From Notospermus geniculatus (lineage: Eukaryota > Nemertea > Pilidiophora > Heteronemertea > Lineidae): a DNA stretch of 64,000 nt. A model generated the notes under the pieces. That model searched no databases, was not told the DNA's origin, and saw only the letters and a program-made list of their open reading frames with translations. Below, one piece after another: positions 1-11,450 of the stretch. A program made the translations under genes and the position numbers. Numbering within the stretch: the stretch's first letter is position 1; each line of letters opens with the position of its first letter. The stretch lies in the NCBI GenBank assembly GCA_002633025.1, contig NMRB01000045.1:539792-603791 (forward strand), in the 5' to 3' direction.

Positions 1-54
1 AATCTTTCAGTCGGGCTACCAAAATACCGAGGTGTTTCTGGCTGAGCTAGGGTG

Positions 55-812
55 CGGATGTTAGTGGGACATGTGCCCATTCACATGCAAGTACCCTGAT
101 ACCAAACCAAGGCGATGTCGTTTTCTCCACCAATGACTCAGGCTAAGGTTACACCAAGTGTAGATTTTTCGCGCATACATGTATGAAGATGCTTTGTCAA
201 TTCCATTCAGTGTAAACCTGAGCATTGTACAATATTCAAGGTCAGCTTCTGATTTGCATCCTGGCCTTGCGGCCAGTATATTTATATAGAAACGCATATT
301 TCAAGTTTAATTCCATCCTTTTTACACCGTCACGTCTCTGCAATCCGTTTGAATTCCTGCATGGAACGTTCCACAGTTTAGAATGGAATGGTGTTGTTCC
401 TATTAAAAAAAGCGGATTGTTAGCGTCTGTCCAAAGTGAGCCAAAAATAACAAGATGACATTGTCAATGTCGTATGGTTCCCGATGTACATGTACAGGTG
501 CTTCTTCCGGTACATGAATGGTACATTGATAAGATCAAGATACGTTGCTAGAGATTAGATACATTGACAGAGATCAGGGTATATTGATTATAGATTACGA
601 TGAGGCCCACAGAACTTGATCTCATTCCAATATTAACTCATCCCGTAATTGACCGTTACCTTGATCTTGATATGTGAAGGTTGTAGGACAAAATGTACCC
701 TGACAATTGGTACCGGACAAAAGGTACCTTGACAAAATGTACCTAGGGCTAAATGTACCTAGGACAAAAGGTACCCGGACAAATGGTACCTTTTGTACGG
801 TATATTTTGGAA
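55..812 (+). repeat. Duplicated block A, copy 1
   Basis: This block is nearly identical to 2424-3190. Both begin with a GATGTTAGTGGGACATGTGC segment, pass through a stretch with ACATGTACAGGTGC, and end in a cluster of GGTACC-containing short repeats. No gene is recognised. Open frames here appear to be chance. Confidence 0.8.
686..800 (+). repeat. GGACAAAAGGTACC minisatellite cluster
   Basis: Variants of GGACAAAAGGTACCT, about 14-16 bp each, repeat about six times, alternating with a TAGGGCTAAATGTACC variant. Equivalent clusters occur at about 1106-1220 and 3050-3165 at the ends of the other block A copies. The motif has an internal KpnI-type palindrome, GGTACC. Confidence 0.75.
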
Positions 813-1262
813 TGGTGTTGTTCCTATTAAAGCGGATTGTTAGCGTCTGTCCAAAGTGAACCAAAAATAACAAGATGACATTGTCAATGTCGTATGGTTT
901 CCGATGTACATGTACAGGTGCTTCTTCCGGTACATGAATGGTACATTGATAAGATCAAGATACGTTGCTAGAGATCAGATACATTGACAGAGATCAGGGT
1001 ATATTGATTATAGATTACGATGAGGGCCACAGAACTTGATCTCATTCCAATATTAACTCATCCCGTAATTGACCGTTACCTTGATCTTGATATGTGAAGG
1101 TTGTAGGACAAAATGTACCCGGACAATTGGTACTGGACAAAAGGTACCTTGACAAAAGGTACCTAGGGCTAAATGTACCTAGGACAAAAGGTACCCGGAC
1201 AAATGGTACCTTTTGTACTGTATATTTTGTCCTCGTTACGTTTTGTCCTGTCACCATATGTG
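808..1262 (+). repeat. Duplicated block A, partial middle copy
   Basis: This repeats the second half of block A (compare 383-812 and 2745-3190), starting at GGAATGGTGTTGTTCC and again ending in GGTACC-type short repeats. It lies directly next to copy 1, so it looks like a local tandem duplication. Confidence 0.8.
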
Positions 1263-1384
1263 AGCCGCTCTGGCAAAACCAGACGCTTCTCGCTCTTACT
1301 TTGGCAGGTTGAGACCAAATGTTTGTCAGTTTCAATATTATCTGCCTATTATGATCTGACAGAATCTATTTCTTCCATTCCCTT

Positions 1385-1500
1385 CTGATGAATAAAAAGG
1401 CAATTTCCAGAGTGTTTGCGAATTTTCGACCCCAACCGGGGTCTTCTTCAGGCTGGTACTTTACAATCCGAAACTCTAGAACCGACTGAGCTGAAACCCA
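1385..1500 (-). repeat. Interspersed repeat with GACCCCGGTTGGGGTC stem, copy 1
   Basis: Read on the - strand this segment holds a GAAGAAGACCCCGG...GGGGTCGAAAATTCG stem-loop. It matches 40245-40330, which lies on the + strand. The short stem followed by GAAAATTCG resembles termini of some retroelements, but I cannot assign a family. No coding function is claimed. Confidence 0.6.
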
Positions 1501-2424
1501 AATGTAGATATGAAGTATCCCATCCAAACAGGACGTGATACATGTGCCCAATCACATGCAGGTACCCTAGTACCCAGGTCATCTCGTTTTCTCCAGCAAT
1601 AACTCGACAAAGTTGGCTTGTAACCAAAACAGGGTGGGGGTGAGGGAAAAAATCTTTCAGTCGGGCTACCAAAATACCGAGTTGTTTCTGGCTGAGCTAG
1701 GGTGCGGATGTTAGTGGGACATGGACCCAATCACATGCAGGTACCCTGGTACCCATGTCATCTCGTTTTCTCCAGCAATAACTCGACAAAGTTGCCTTGT
1801 AAAAAAACAGGGTGGGGGTGAGGGAAAAAATCTTTCAGTCGGGCTACCAAAATACCGAGGTGTTTCTGGCTGGGCTATGGTGGGGATGTTATTGGGACAT
1901 GTGCCCAATCACACGCAGGTACCCTGGTACCCAGGTCATCTCGTTTTCTCCAGGAATGACTCGACAAATTTGGTAGGTAACCAAAACAGGGCGGGGGTAA
2001 GGGAAAATATCTTTCAATTGGGCTACCAAATACCGAGGTATTTCTGGCTGGGCTATGGTGGGGATGTTACTGGGACATGTGCCCAATCGCACGCGGGTAT
2101 CCTGGTACCCAGGTCATCTCGTTTTCTCCAGCACTGACTCGATAAAGTTGGCAGGTAACCAAAACAGGGCGGGGGTAAGGGATACCGAGGTGTTTCTGGC
2201 TGGGCTATGGTGGGGATGTTAGTGGGACATGTGCCAATCACATGCAGGTACCCTGGTACCCAGGTCATCTCGTTTTCTCCAGCAATGACACGACAAAGTT
2301 GGTAGGTAACCAAAACAGGGCGGGGGTAAGGGAAAATATCTTTCAATCGGGCTACCAAATACCGAGGTGTTTCTGGCTGGGCTATGGTGGGGATGTGCCC
2401 AATCACATGCAGGTACCCTGGTGC
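1500..2424 (+). repeat. ~180 bp satellite array
   Basis: About five units of 150-180 bp repeat in direct order. Each holds GTGGGACATGTGCCCAATC, GGTACCCAGGTCATCTCG, TTTTCTCCAGCAATGACTCG and CGAGGTGTTTCTGGCTG in that order. One unit is shortened near 2180 and another near 2395. The same satellite occurs in inverted orientation at 6340-6935. Several frames stay open through the array, which gives misleading proteins. Confidence 0.85.
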
Positions 2425-3190
2425 AGATGTTAGTGGGACATGTGCCCATTCGCATGCAGGTACCCTGATACCAAACCAAGGCGATCTCGTTTTCTCCACC
2501 AATGACTCAGGCTAAGGTTACACCAAGTGTAGTTTTTTTCGTGCATACATGTATGAAGATGCTTTGTCAATTCCATTCAGAGTAACCTGAGCATTGTACA
2601 ATATTCAAGGTCAGCTTCTGATTTCCATCCTGGCCTTGCGGCCGGTGTATATAGAAACGCATATTTCAAGTTTAATTCCATCCTTTTTACACCATCACTT
2701 CTCTGCAATCCGTTTGAATTCCTGCATGGAATGTTCCACAGTTTAGAATGGAATGGTGTTGTTCCTTTTGAAGCGGATTGTTAGCGTCTGTCCAAAGTGA
2801 ACCAAAAATAACAAGATGACATTGTCAATGTCGTATGGTTCCCGATGTACATGTACAGGTGCTTCTTCCGGTACCTGAATGGTACATTGATAAGATCAAG
2901 ATACGTTGCTAAAGAGATTAGATACATTGACAGAGATCAGGGTATATTGATTATAGATTACGATGAGGCCCATAGAACTTGATCTCATTCCAATATAATA
3001 ACTCATCCCGTAATTGACCGTTACCTTGATCTTGATATGTGAAGGTTGTAGGACAAAATGTACCCGGACAATTGGTACTGGACAAAAGGTACCTGGACAA
3101 AATGTACCTAGGGCTAAATGTACCTAGGACAAAAGGTACCCGGACAAATGGTACCTTTTGAACGGTATATTTTGTCCTCGGTACGTTTTG
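2424..3190 (+). repeat. Duplicated block A, copy 2
   Basis: This is the second full copy of the 55-812 block, with scattered substitutions and small indels. It lies directly after the satellite array, so satellite and block A together may form a larger duplicated unit. Confidence 0.8.
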
Positions 3191-3682
3191 TCCGGGTACA
3201 AAACCAGACGCTTCTCGCTCTTACTTTGGCAGGTTGAGACCAAATGTTTGTCAGTTTCAATATTGTCTGTCTATTGTGAAATCTGACAGAATCTATTTCT
3301 TCCATTCTCTTCTGGTGTCATCTTAGTCCGTTAACACTCAACTTCTGAGCGACAAGCGACTGGTTTTGCCAGAACGGCTCACATATCTGATCATCAAGGT
3401 CATTGCATAATCGAAATTGGCATTCTCATGTCTGATATTTCAAATTATCAAGTTTTATCTTGACCTTGACCTCAGATTATCGAAGTCGTTGCATAATCGA
3501 ACTCGGCATCATCAATAACCTAAGTATGGGTGATATCATGCCTCTATCTCTACCACAGGCAGAGATATTTCAAATTATCAAGTTTGATATATCAAAATCT
3601 CATGATATTTCAATCACCCAGACACGTGAGGCTGAGAATTTCAACACAGTCCAGTCCTTGGATAAGCAGGCATGAACTAAGG
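3191..3682. other. Unannotated stretch
   Basis: I see no supported gene, RNA or repeat structure here beyond a short AATTATCAAGTTT repetition near 3440 and 3576. Confidence 0.5.
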
Positions 3683-4547
3683 CCCGTATTTTAGAATGCT
3701 CCTTTATTTTAGGCCTGAGGCGCCCTTTCGTGAGGTCACCTTTCGTTAGAGGAAATCCTTGCTGAGGATGCCTCAGACAAAATCGATTCCAGAATCGACC
3801 TTATCCATTTCCTTTGCAAAGGAGCTCCTCTGTTACTAAAGGCGTCCTCACGAAAGGATTTCCTATGTCAGTTGATTACATACAATGGAATCTGATGTAA
3901 TATGCATTGTGGTTAACGTGCACATCATTTACTCAGCTGAGGTCGACCTCAAACTTAACTTTGAGCATAGCTGGTGCAACTGGGCCTGAACGTTCCTTTC
4001 AGATGGATGCTCGGTGAACAGAGTTTCCATGGTTATCAAGTGGTTCTGCTAAGTCGTCGCGCAAAATCTCCAGGAGCTGTGTGAACCAGCCTCGGGTGAG
4101 CCGATATCATTTTCGAAACTCTTCATCGTTCAAATTTTCATCTCATTTAACGTATTGAACATGCCTGCTTCTTATTCGCGAGGCTGATTGAGCCACCCAT
4201 GAACATGCTGAAGCCTCCTGATGCCGCCAAGCCTGTGTAGGTAATCGTCCATCCTGACTTGTGCAGTGATTCCAGGCAGAATGAGGACGTCCTAACAGCT
4301 AAAGGTTGGTCCGGACCAACCTTTGGAATAAAGGAGATACTCAGCTAAATTAAGGAATTCCTTTTCCCGAAGGAGCATTCTAAAATACATGCCACCTTCA
4401 GCTTGAAGAAGCAATTTTAAGGAGGCCTTTGCAGTCAAACTTAGGCCCATTCTGGAATAACTTGAGGGATCCTCAACAGGAGAACAACAGCCTTGGGGAA
4501 CTCCTTAACGTTGAGGAGCATTCTAAAATACTGGCCTAAGACTTGTT
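3683..4547. mobile_element. GGCCCGTATTTTAGAA-type TIR element, composite
   Basis: The left end reads GGCCCGTATTTTAGAATGCT. Inverted matches occur at about 4370-4395 and at the right end near 4520-4547 (AGCATTCTAAAATACTGGCC). The interior has no recognisable coding sequence. Related short copies with the same ends lie at 36369-36487 and 63502-63622, so this is a miniature element family; the two internal end-like motifs suggest a nested or fused copy. Confidence 0.65.
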
Positions 4548-4738
4548 TCATGTTGCTTAGTTGACAATATGGCAAGTTATCTCAAAATATCACATTTGTG
4601 ATATCGATATCACCATGACCCCCTAAATATCAGATCAAAAGTATTCAGTCCATTCAATTCCTAGGGTATGAAAACCTAAAGGTAGAACGTGTTTCTGTTG
4701 CTCTAGGTGCTAAAGGAGCCGAGTTATGACACCAGATA

Positions 4739-4942
4739 CTCTAAATTCCCACTTACCTGTCCCATTCCTGAACTCGGAAAAAATGACTAAGTCCGAAGTT
4801 GAAGATAATAGGGTGGGGGTATGGTGAGAAACAATAATGACCTGTCCACTTTATTCTCCCACGATCTGAAGCCTTGCGAAGAATGACCGCGTGCGATAAC
4901 AATTTGAATGGGGTGATGGGACAGGTAAGTGGGAATTTAGAG
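4739..4942. mobile_element. Miniature Tc1/mariner-like element (TA target site)
   Basis: The ends are inverted copies: CTCTAAATTCCCACTTACCT at left and its exact complement at right, perfect over about 27 bp. A TA dinucleotide flanks each end (4737-4738 and 4943-4944), the target-site pattern of Tc1/mariner transposons. At 204 bp it has no transposase and would need one in trans. Confidence 0.8.
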
Positions 4943-4986
4943 TAAAAGCGTGACGGACAAAATATCAAGTCTGATATGTTGATTAC

Positions 4987-5648
4987 ATCATGATGGAGGC
5001 ATGTGATGTTGAAAACGATTAGCTCATTGGATTGCCCAGGTTGACAAACCTAGGGTGGGATGTGTTACCAGGACTGTAGCTGTTGAAGGAGATAGATACG
5101 TGTGATTGGAGGTGTTCGGGGACATGCGTTCCAAACCATGCAAACGGGAACATCGGTAGGCTACTGCTGGTCTGATCGTAAAACCATTTTACTGTCTTGG
5201 CAGTGGTGTCATCTGAAACAGGTCTGTTAACTCTGATCTTCGCTTTGAGCTATTTTGGTCAACTCATTCTGAATCAAGTAAACGGGGACCCTCCCTACAC
5301 ACGTTTAACGTTCCACCCACGTTCTAGGCCTACCTACAAATCAAGGACAAAGTCCCCACGTACTCTCCATGCTCGCCATAAGTAGTCTCCATGCTCGCCA
5401 ACCGTGCACGCGCATCGGGCGGCCCATGGTGAAAAGTAAAGAGTCTGTATTACTGCGCAGCATGCACTGTAAAATAGTACGTATTAAAACTGATGCTATC
5501 CCTTCAAATGATGACAGGGACTGTAATAAGTGGCAAAATGTCGAATATTAGGTAGCTCGGAATCCTTTGAAGCCAGCAGGAGACAAAACCATGCTAACTT
5601 GACTTGTTTCAGGTCTCGCTGTGTGACAGTGAAGAATCTGGTCTCACT
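4987..5648 (+). repeat. ~662 bp direct duplication, copy 1
   Basis: The segment from CATCATGATGGAGGCATG to GAATCTGGTCTCACT is repeated at 5650-6312 with only about ten differences by eye. No gene is recognised. Because a single N separates the copies, a false assembly duplication of two alleles is likely. Confidence 0.85.
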
Positions 5649-5649
5649 N

Positions 5650-6312
5650 CATCATGATGGAGGCATGTGATGTTGAAAACGATTAGCTCATTGGATTGCC
5701 CAGGTTGACAAACCTAGGGTGGGATGTGTTACCAGGACTGTAGCTGTTGAAGGAGATAAGATACGTGTGATTGGAGGTGTTCGGGGACATGCGTTCCAAA
5801 CCATGCAAACGGGAACATCGGTAGGCTACTGCTGGTCTGATCGTAAAACCATTTTACTGTCTTGGCAGTGGTGTCATCTGAAACAGGTCTGTTAACTCTG
5901 ATCTTCACTTTGAGCTATTTTGGTGAACTCATTCTGAATCAAGTAAACGGGGACCCTCCCTACACACGTTTAACGTTCCACCCACGTTCAAGGCCTACGT
6001 ACAAATCAAGGACAAAGTCCCCACGTACTCTCCATGCTCGCCATAAGTAGTCTCCATGCTCGCCAACCGTGCACGCGCATCGGGCGGCCCATGGTGAAAA
6101 GTAAAGAGTCTGTATTACTGCGCAGCATGCACTGTAAAATAGTACTTATTAAAACTGATGCTATCCCTTCAAATAATGACAGCGACTGTAATAAGTGGCA
6201 AAATGTCGAATATTAGGTAGATCGGAATCCTTTGAAGCCAGCAGGAGACAAAACCATGCTAACTTGACTTGTTTCAGGTCTCGCTGTGTGACAGTGAAGA
6301 ATCTGGTCTCAC
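5650..6312 (+). repeat. ~662 bp direct duplication, copy 2
   Basis: This is the near-identical partner of 4987-5648, beginning immediately after the single N at 5649. The differences are mainly single substitutions, consistent with allelic variation. Confidence 0.85.
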
Positions 6313-6339
6313 TCTCCGATCGGTGTCCAGGACACTAAT

Positions 6340-6935
6340 CCGAACAAAGGCGTATTTCTAACCAACTTTGTCGAGTCATTGCTGGAGAAAACGAGATGAC
6401 CTGGGTATAAGGGTACTTGCATGTAATTGGGCACATGTCCCACTAACATCCCCACCCTAGCTCAGCCAGAAACACCTCGGTATTTTCGTAGCCCCACTGA
6501 AAGAATTTTTCCCTGACTTGTGATTGGGCACATGTCCCGCTAACATCCCCACCCTAGCTAAGCCAGAAACACCTCGGTATTTTGGTAGCCCCACTGAAAG
6601 ATTTTTTCCCTTACCCCCACCCTTTTTTTGTTACAAGCCAAATTTGTCGAGTCATTGCTGGGGAAAACGAGATCACCTGGGTACCAGGGTACCTGCATGT
6701 GATTGGGCACATGTCCCACTAACATCCCCACCCTAGCTCAGTCAGGAACACCTCGGTATTTTGGTAGCCCCACTGAAAGATTGTTTCCCTTACGCCCACC
6801 CTGTTTTGGTTACAAGCCAACTTTGTCGAGTCATTGCTGGAGAAAACGAGATGACCTGGGCACCAGGGTACCTGCATGTGATTGGGCACATGTCCCAATA
6901 ACATCCCCACCCTAGCTCAGCCAGAAACACCTTGG
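6340..6935 (-). repeat. ~180 bp satellite array, inverted copy
   Basis: About three and a half units of the 1500-2424 satellite lie here on the opposite strand, with CATCCCCACCCTAGCTCAGC, AACACCTCGGTATTTTGGTA and AACTTTGTCGAGTCATTGC in each unit. The two arrays enclose the duplicated blocks at 1-6.3 kb. Confidence 0.85.
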
Positions 6936-6984
6936 CATTTATGTGTCAAGAAACAAGCATTTCCTCTGCGTGAACTTCATATAT

Positions 6985-7395
6985 TATGCGAGAAATCTCA
7001 AAATCGGTAATGAGAAACGAACCTTTAATTGCTTTGGCCTCAAAAAGTCTCTCTGTGTAACTTCATATACATGTATCGGCAAGAAATCTCAAAATCAGTA
7101 ATGAGAAACGAAAATTTAATTGTTTTGGCCTGGAAAAGCCCAAAATCGGTAATGAGAAACGAACATTTACTTCCTTTGGCCTCAAAAAGTCTCTCTGTGT
7201 AACTTCATATACATTGTATCGGCAAGAAATCTCAAAATCAGTAATGAGAAACGAACATTTAATTGTTTTGGCCTGGAAAAGCCCAAAATCGGTAATGAGA
7301 AACGAACATTTACTTCCTTTGGCCTCAAAAAGTCTCTCTGTGTAACTTCATATACATGTATCGGCAAGAAATCTCAAAATCAGTAATGAGAAACC
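6985..7395. repeat. 48 bp-based higher-order tandem repeat
   Basis: The basic motif AATGAGAAACGAACATTTA plus TTGTTTTGGCCT recurs roughly every 48 bp. Monomers are grouped into units of about 165 bp that include TGTAACTTCATATACATG. Because 48 is a multiple of three, several frames remain open across monomers; I do not regard these as genes. Confidence 0.8.
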
Positions 7396-7830
7396 AGAGC
7401 TTTCTGGGCGAGCGATGCAAGGGGGAAAACGTATACTCTTAGGAGTTGTGAGAATTCTGGAGTGGAGATGCAGGCTTAGGCCTACATGATCCCCTTCTCC
7501 AGCTGAATGTGGATCCGGAATGTAGAAGAGTGGCAGCTGAAAGAATTATCAAAGAACGTTTGTTTCGGAACAGAGGGATGCATCCCTCATACATCCGAAA
7601 TAAATGGCTACCGCTAGGCTACCTACGGCAGCCTAGCGGCAGCCTGCGTAGCTGTGGCATTATGGATTAGGATCTATGAGAAAATTCCACAGCAGCACTG
7701 AAATCCCGTCAACGAAAAAAGTATTTGTGGGCTATAACCCAAGTCATTATGAGGCATTCTACTCGCTGGTTCGACAAAGTAATTCGCTGGCTACGCCATT
7801 TTTCGCCTGGCGGCGAGCCCAGGAACCATT
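7396..7830. other. Unique sequence interrupting the 48 bp repeat
   Basis: About 435 bp without repeat similarity splits the 48 bp-based array. No gene is recognised. GCCTAGCGGCAGCCTGCG near 7630 is locally repetitive. Confidence 0.4.
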
Positions 7831-7844
7831 GCGTCGAGCATTTA

Positions 7845-8120
7845 ATTGTTTTGGCCTGGAAAAGCCCAAAATCGGTAATGAGAAACGAACATTTACTTGC
7901 TTTGGCCTCAAAAAGTCTCTCTTTGTAACTTCATATACTAGTACATGTATCGGCAAGAAATCTCAAAATCAGTAATGAGAAACGAACATTTAATTGTTTT
8001 GGCCTGGAAAAGCCCAAAATCGATAATGAGAAACGAACATTTAATTGCTTTGGCCTCAAAAACACCAAAATCCATCATGAGAAACAAACGTTTACTTGCT
8101 TTTGCCTCAAAAAGTTGGTG
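7845..8120. repeat. 48 bp-based tandem repeat, second block
   Basis: This continues the 6985-7395 array with the same TAATGAGAAACGAACATTTA monomer, five or so copies, the last ones diverged. Confidence 0.75.
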
Positions 8121-8283
8121 ATAGAATGTGGTGCTGACTTGACCGTTCCACATTTTACATCAACTTACTCGGGTAAGTAACTCGGGTAAACTTGGTGATA
8201 GGATTCGGTGATAGCTTGATTAAGGCTAGAAAATATGGTGCTAGCTTGACATAAGCCCAGTTGTGAGTTGTCACAGCCGTGAG

Positions 8284-8688
8284 CACACTTGACACTCACT
8301 AGTGGCGAAATATCGTGCCTCATTTCACCACTAGCGCAGGTGGAAGGCCGCCATTTTGGATTTTGCCGGCGCGCATGTGGAAATAGTTCGGTCGGCCTTA
8401 TCACACAATTCTTACTAATTCGTATTCAGTTCATTTCTAATACCACTTGTTATCAACACGAAGTCCTTTTAGTCTGAAAATATTCGCCTGGAACCCAACA
8501 GCACCACTTTTCAACATCATCTATCATCTAGCGTAGATGCCACTGGGTTGGCGGTGACACGGCTGGCCTGTTCACGATGGTTAAAAACCTTTACCAAAAT
8601 GTAGTAATCTGCACTACTTTCAAGATGGAAACCTAGCACCTGCGCTAGTGGTGTTATAGAAGATAACGCCATCTAGTGTCAAGTGTGA
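8284..8688. mobile_element. hAT-like miniature element with 8 bp target duplication
   Basis: The direct repeat GCCGTGAG occurs at 8276-8283 and 8689-8696. Between them the ends are inverted: CACACTTGACACTCACTAG at left, CTAGTGTCAAGTGTGA at right, with similarity continuing inward for about 60 bp around CACCACTAGCGCAGG. An 8 bp duplication is the hallmark of hAT (and P) transposons. The 405 bp interior shows no transposase. Confidence 0.75.
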
Positions 8689-8746
8689 GCCGTGAGGTCG
8701 CAAAGTTTCGTCATCCTTGCGAGATCTGGCGAGACTTGTTATAACT

Positions 8747-9121
8747 AATGCTGCGTTCACACCTATTTCGCATCGAAATCGGTTTCCGTAAATCGAAATA
8801 CGGAAATCGATTTGGTTACGTCGGGTCGGGTCACACTACAACTAAACCGATTTCGATTCGAAACAAAACGCGTCACACTCAACCCGAAATAAACTAGGCC
8901 TACGTCATGACGTTAGACCTACATTGAACATGTTGAATGTATACTGTGCAGTACATAACTATTTCGATTTGGCTAATGCGAATCGAAACCGATTCAAATA
9001 CCGGTTTGGTTAAATCGATATAAAAGTGATGTATTTCGAATTGAGTGTGACGTGTTATATCGGAATAGGCCTTTATTGCGAATTCGATTCGATATAAAAC
9101 CCTACTGTGAACACGGCATTA
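8747..9121. mobile_element. Miniature element rich in AATCGAAA / ATTTCGAT motifs
   Basis: AATGCTGCGTTCACAC at left is inverted as TGTGAACACGGCATT at right. The interior is built from repeated ATCGAAATCGG and ATTTCGATT motifs in both orientations. No coding region is seen, and the target duplication is not clear. Confidence 0.6.
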
Positions 9122-9275
9122 CTAATAATTAACTATACACTTGTATAAATGTGCGTTCATATGATTTTTGAGAACAACTAGACGGGTGTTGCTCATTTTA
9201 TTCATTTCTCCCGTGCCGTTATTGTGAGTCTTCAATTCCGGACTGTTATGCCCGAGTCGTGAGGTTCCCCAGTAA

Positions 9276-9510
9276 AGCCTGGGTCACAAATGCCACCGGG
9301 CGCCGTACGATTTTCCCCACCCAGCGGCTTGCTGTGGATTTTTGAGACTGAAACTCAGATCGAAGCTGAATTATGCCGAAATCGCCTCAATGGATAAGCG
9401 GAAATTAAACTAGATCAAACTGGGCACCGTAGAAATTGGCCAAAATGTCTGTTTTTACTCGCCGTACGGTCGCCGTACGGGCCCCGGAGTGGATATGTGA
9501 CCTAGGCTTA
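9276..9510. mobile_element. Miniature TIR element
   Basis: AAGCCTGGGTCACAAATGCC at left has an imperfect inverted partner around GGATATGTGACCTAGGCTT at right. CGCCGTACGGTCGCCGTACG is locally repeated inside. No coding capacity. Confidence 0.5.
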
Positions 9511-10371
9511 AGTAGCTCAACGTAGTCGCGAACATGCTGTCATGGCTGTGCCGATTACGATAAGTGCAATGACCAAATAGCTATAGGCCTACTGCCCATC
9601 TGAATATGAACTCGTTGATCGGGGGTTGGGTGCAATAGGCCTAGTTGCTATGCTATCCAATTCTCCATATCAAGTACATGTTGTCGGTCGTTTGACGGAC
9701 GAAAGAAAGTAAGCAGCAGGATGGCATGGGCACGGTCTTATCAAGTAAGAAGAACACCCCCTATATAACCAGGTTGAGAAACGACACAATGTCGGATGAA
9801 AAGATCAGTCAAATTTTGGTCAAATCATAAGTTCCAATTGTCCACTGTATACGTCAGCGGGAATATTAAAGTATGAACTTTGTTAATACACAACTTTCGA
9901 AACAAATTGATAACGAAAAAGATGATTTTGCAGCCTTTTTCGGCGGCCCCGGTCGGAAGACGTTGTACTCCGGACAATTTGCAGTACTTCATGTACTTCC
10001 TCACTGCGTTAACACAGGCTGCGTGCGCGAGACTGCTTGGTGAGACGGCTTTTGCAGTAGTCTCACCTAGTCTCACACCAAGCTGACGAGTGTGTTCGTC
10101 ATGCATACGGGTACATTACTGACAATACATACAGCAGTACAGCAGTGCATGGCGCACTGCACAGTTGTTGCATTACAACATACCCAAATTAAATAAACAT
10201 CGATTTTCACAGCCAAAACTATTAAAAATGGGACAAGAAATAGGCCTAAAGGATTTATTGAATCAACAGAAGAGTCTTTTTGATCACATAAAATAGGCCT
10301 TGGAGGAATTAGACTGTCAGTAGGCCTATAATTCCTCCAAGCATAGGCCTACGCCGGCCGTGTCGTAGACG
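9511..10371. other. Unannotated stretch
   Basis: No gene or transposon end is supported. TAGGCCTA recurs several times, and GAGACTGCTTGGTGAGAC / TAGTCTCACCTAGTCTCAC form short local repeats near 10030. Confidence 0.4.
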
Positions 10372-11003
10372 TACACTCAAAAAATTGCTGGGTCATTTTT
10401 GTAACCCAATTACTGGGTCAAGCAAATTGGGTGAAAAACTGGGTCAAAATAAGTCGCCGCACATGATCAGATTTGACCAAATGTGGGGGTCGAAATTTTG
10501 GGTCATTTTGGTTGGGTCAAAAGGACATAGTATTGGGTTGAAGTCTACCCAATGAACCAGTTCTACCTGGCGAGATACCAATTATGTTCTAATGTGCAGA
10601 AAAAATTAGAGAAATGCGTACTAACGAAAACAAGTACATAAGAATATTGATAAACTATGGTTTGAAATCTGAGATACAAATTTAAAGTTGTGAATGTTTC
10701 TCTTTCAGAATTATGGAAACAAAAATTACATAACATTTGTTTTCTCTTTACCATGCAAAATATTTCCTGCAGTGCATTGGTATACCCGTCCATCTGAACG
10801 TATTACGGAGCTCCTCGGCCTATTGGCTAAGGTTAAAAGTTATGCGAAATTTAATAACTGTGGACTTTGCCTCATGGGGGAATCTGCCCTCTGCATTGTG
10901 CAGACTTGGCGCAAGCAAGGTGCACAAGTTAGTACAGGTAGAAATTGCGAAACTAAGACAAACCAATTGGGTTATTTTTGACCCAACAAATTTTAGAGTG
11001 TAC
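10372..11003. mobile_element. TIR element with GGGTCA/TGACCC termini
   Basis: TACACTCAAAAAATTGCTGG at left is inverted as CAACAAATTTTAGAGTGTA at right, with AATTGGGTTA/TAACCCAATT following on each side, about 40 bp of imperfect inverted repeat. The ~630 bp interior has no domain I recognise. No clean target duplication was found. Confidence 0.6.
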
Positions 11004-11073
11004 GCCTACGGTCATGACGGACGGTAAGTCGGTAGGCTGCGAAGTTGCATCAAATGTCCTTCTGTTCTCAGCT

Positions 11074-11360
11074 GGTATTTGTATTTGTATTTGATTTTTC
11101 CGTCAGGGCCAACGCTATAGCATTATTGGCCCTGGTAAGTACGGAGGAGGCCATCACAAGCTACTCATGTTCCTCACTTGGATGGGGTCTTTTACTTGCC
11201 CTTGCAAAGACACAAGGTACAAGGCACCACGGCTTACTGTCCCATGCGACGGACGTGAAGAGACGGGAATGAAATCCCATATGGCCCGGGCTGGATTCGA
11301 ACCCGGGACCTGCCGCTTGCTAAGCGGACGTGATAACCACTAGGCTATCAGGCTCCTGGT
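11074..11360 (-). mobile_element. tRNA-derived SINE
   Basis: On the - strand a tRNA-like head (11358 to 11284) contains an A-box-like TAGCCTAGTGGTTA and a B-box GGGTTCGAATCC. It is followed by a body and a tail of repeated AAATAC units at 11077-11101. The anticodon loop reads TTAGCAA (AGC, alanine), but acceptor and T stems pair poorly, so it is not a working tRNA. The body recurs at 45980-46155 and 50985-51255. RNA polymerase III transcription and LINE-dependent copying are inferred from the class. Confidence 0.75.
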
Positions 11361-11450
11361 TCTGCTGGCTCTTATGTTCTCAATTCTGGGGACCATCAAA
11401 TTTGCTGGTAAGCAAATTTCTTAGTTCTAGTTCACCATTACAATGACAAA

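Noticed and set aside
1721-2502. Open frames of 138-149 aa on both strands
   Set aside because: They lie in the ~180 bp satellite and repeat with it; no codon bias or domain.
11284-11358. tRNA-Ala gene on the - strand
   Set aside because: Acceptor and T stems do not pair well and the segment continues into a SINE body and tail.
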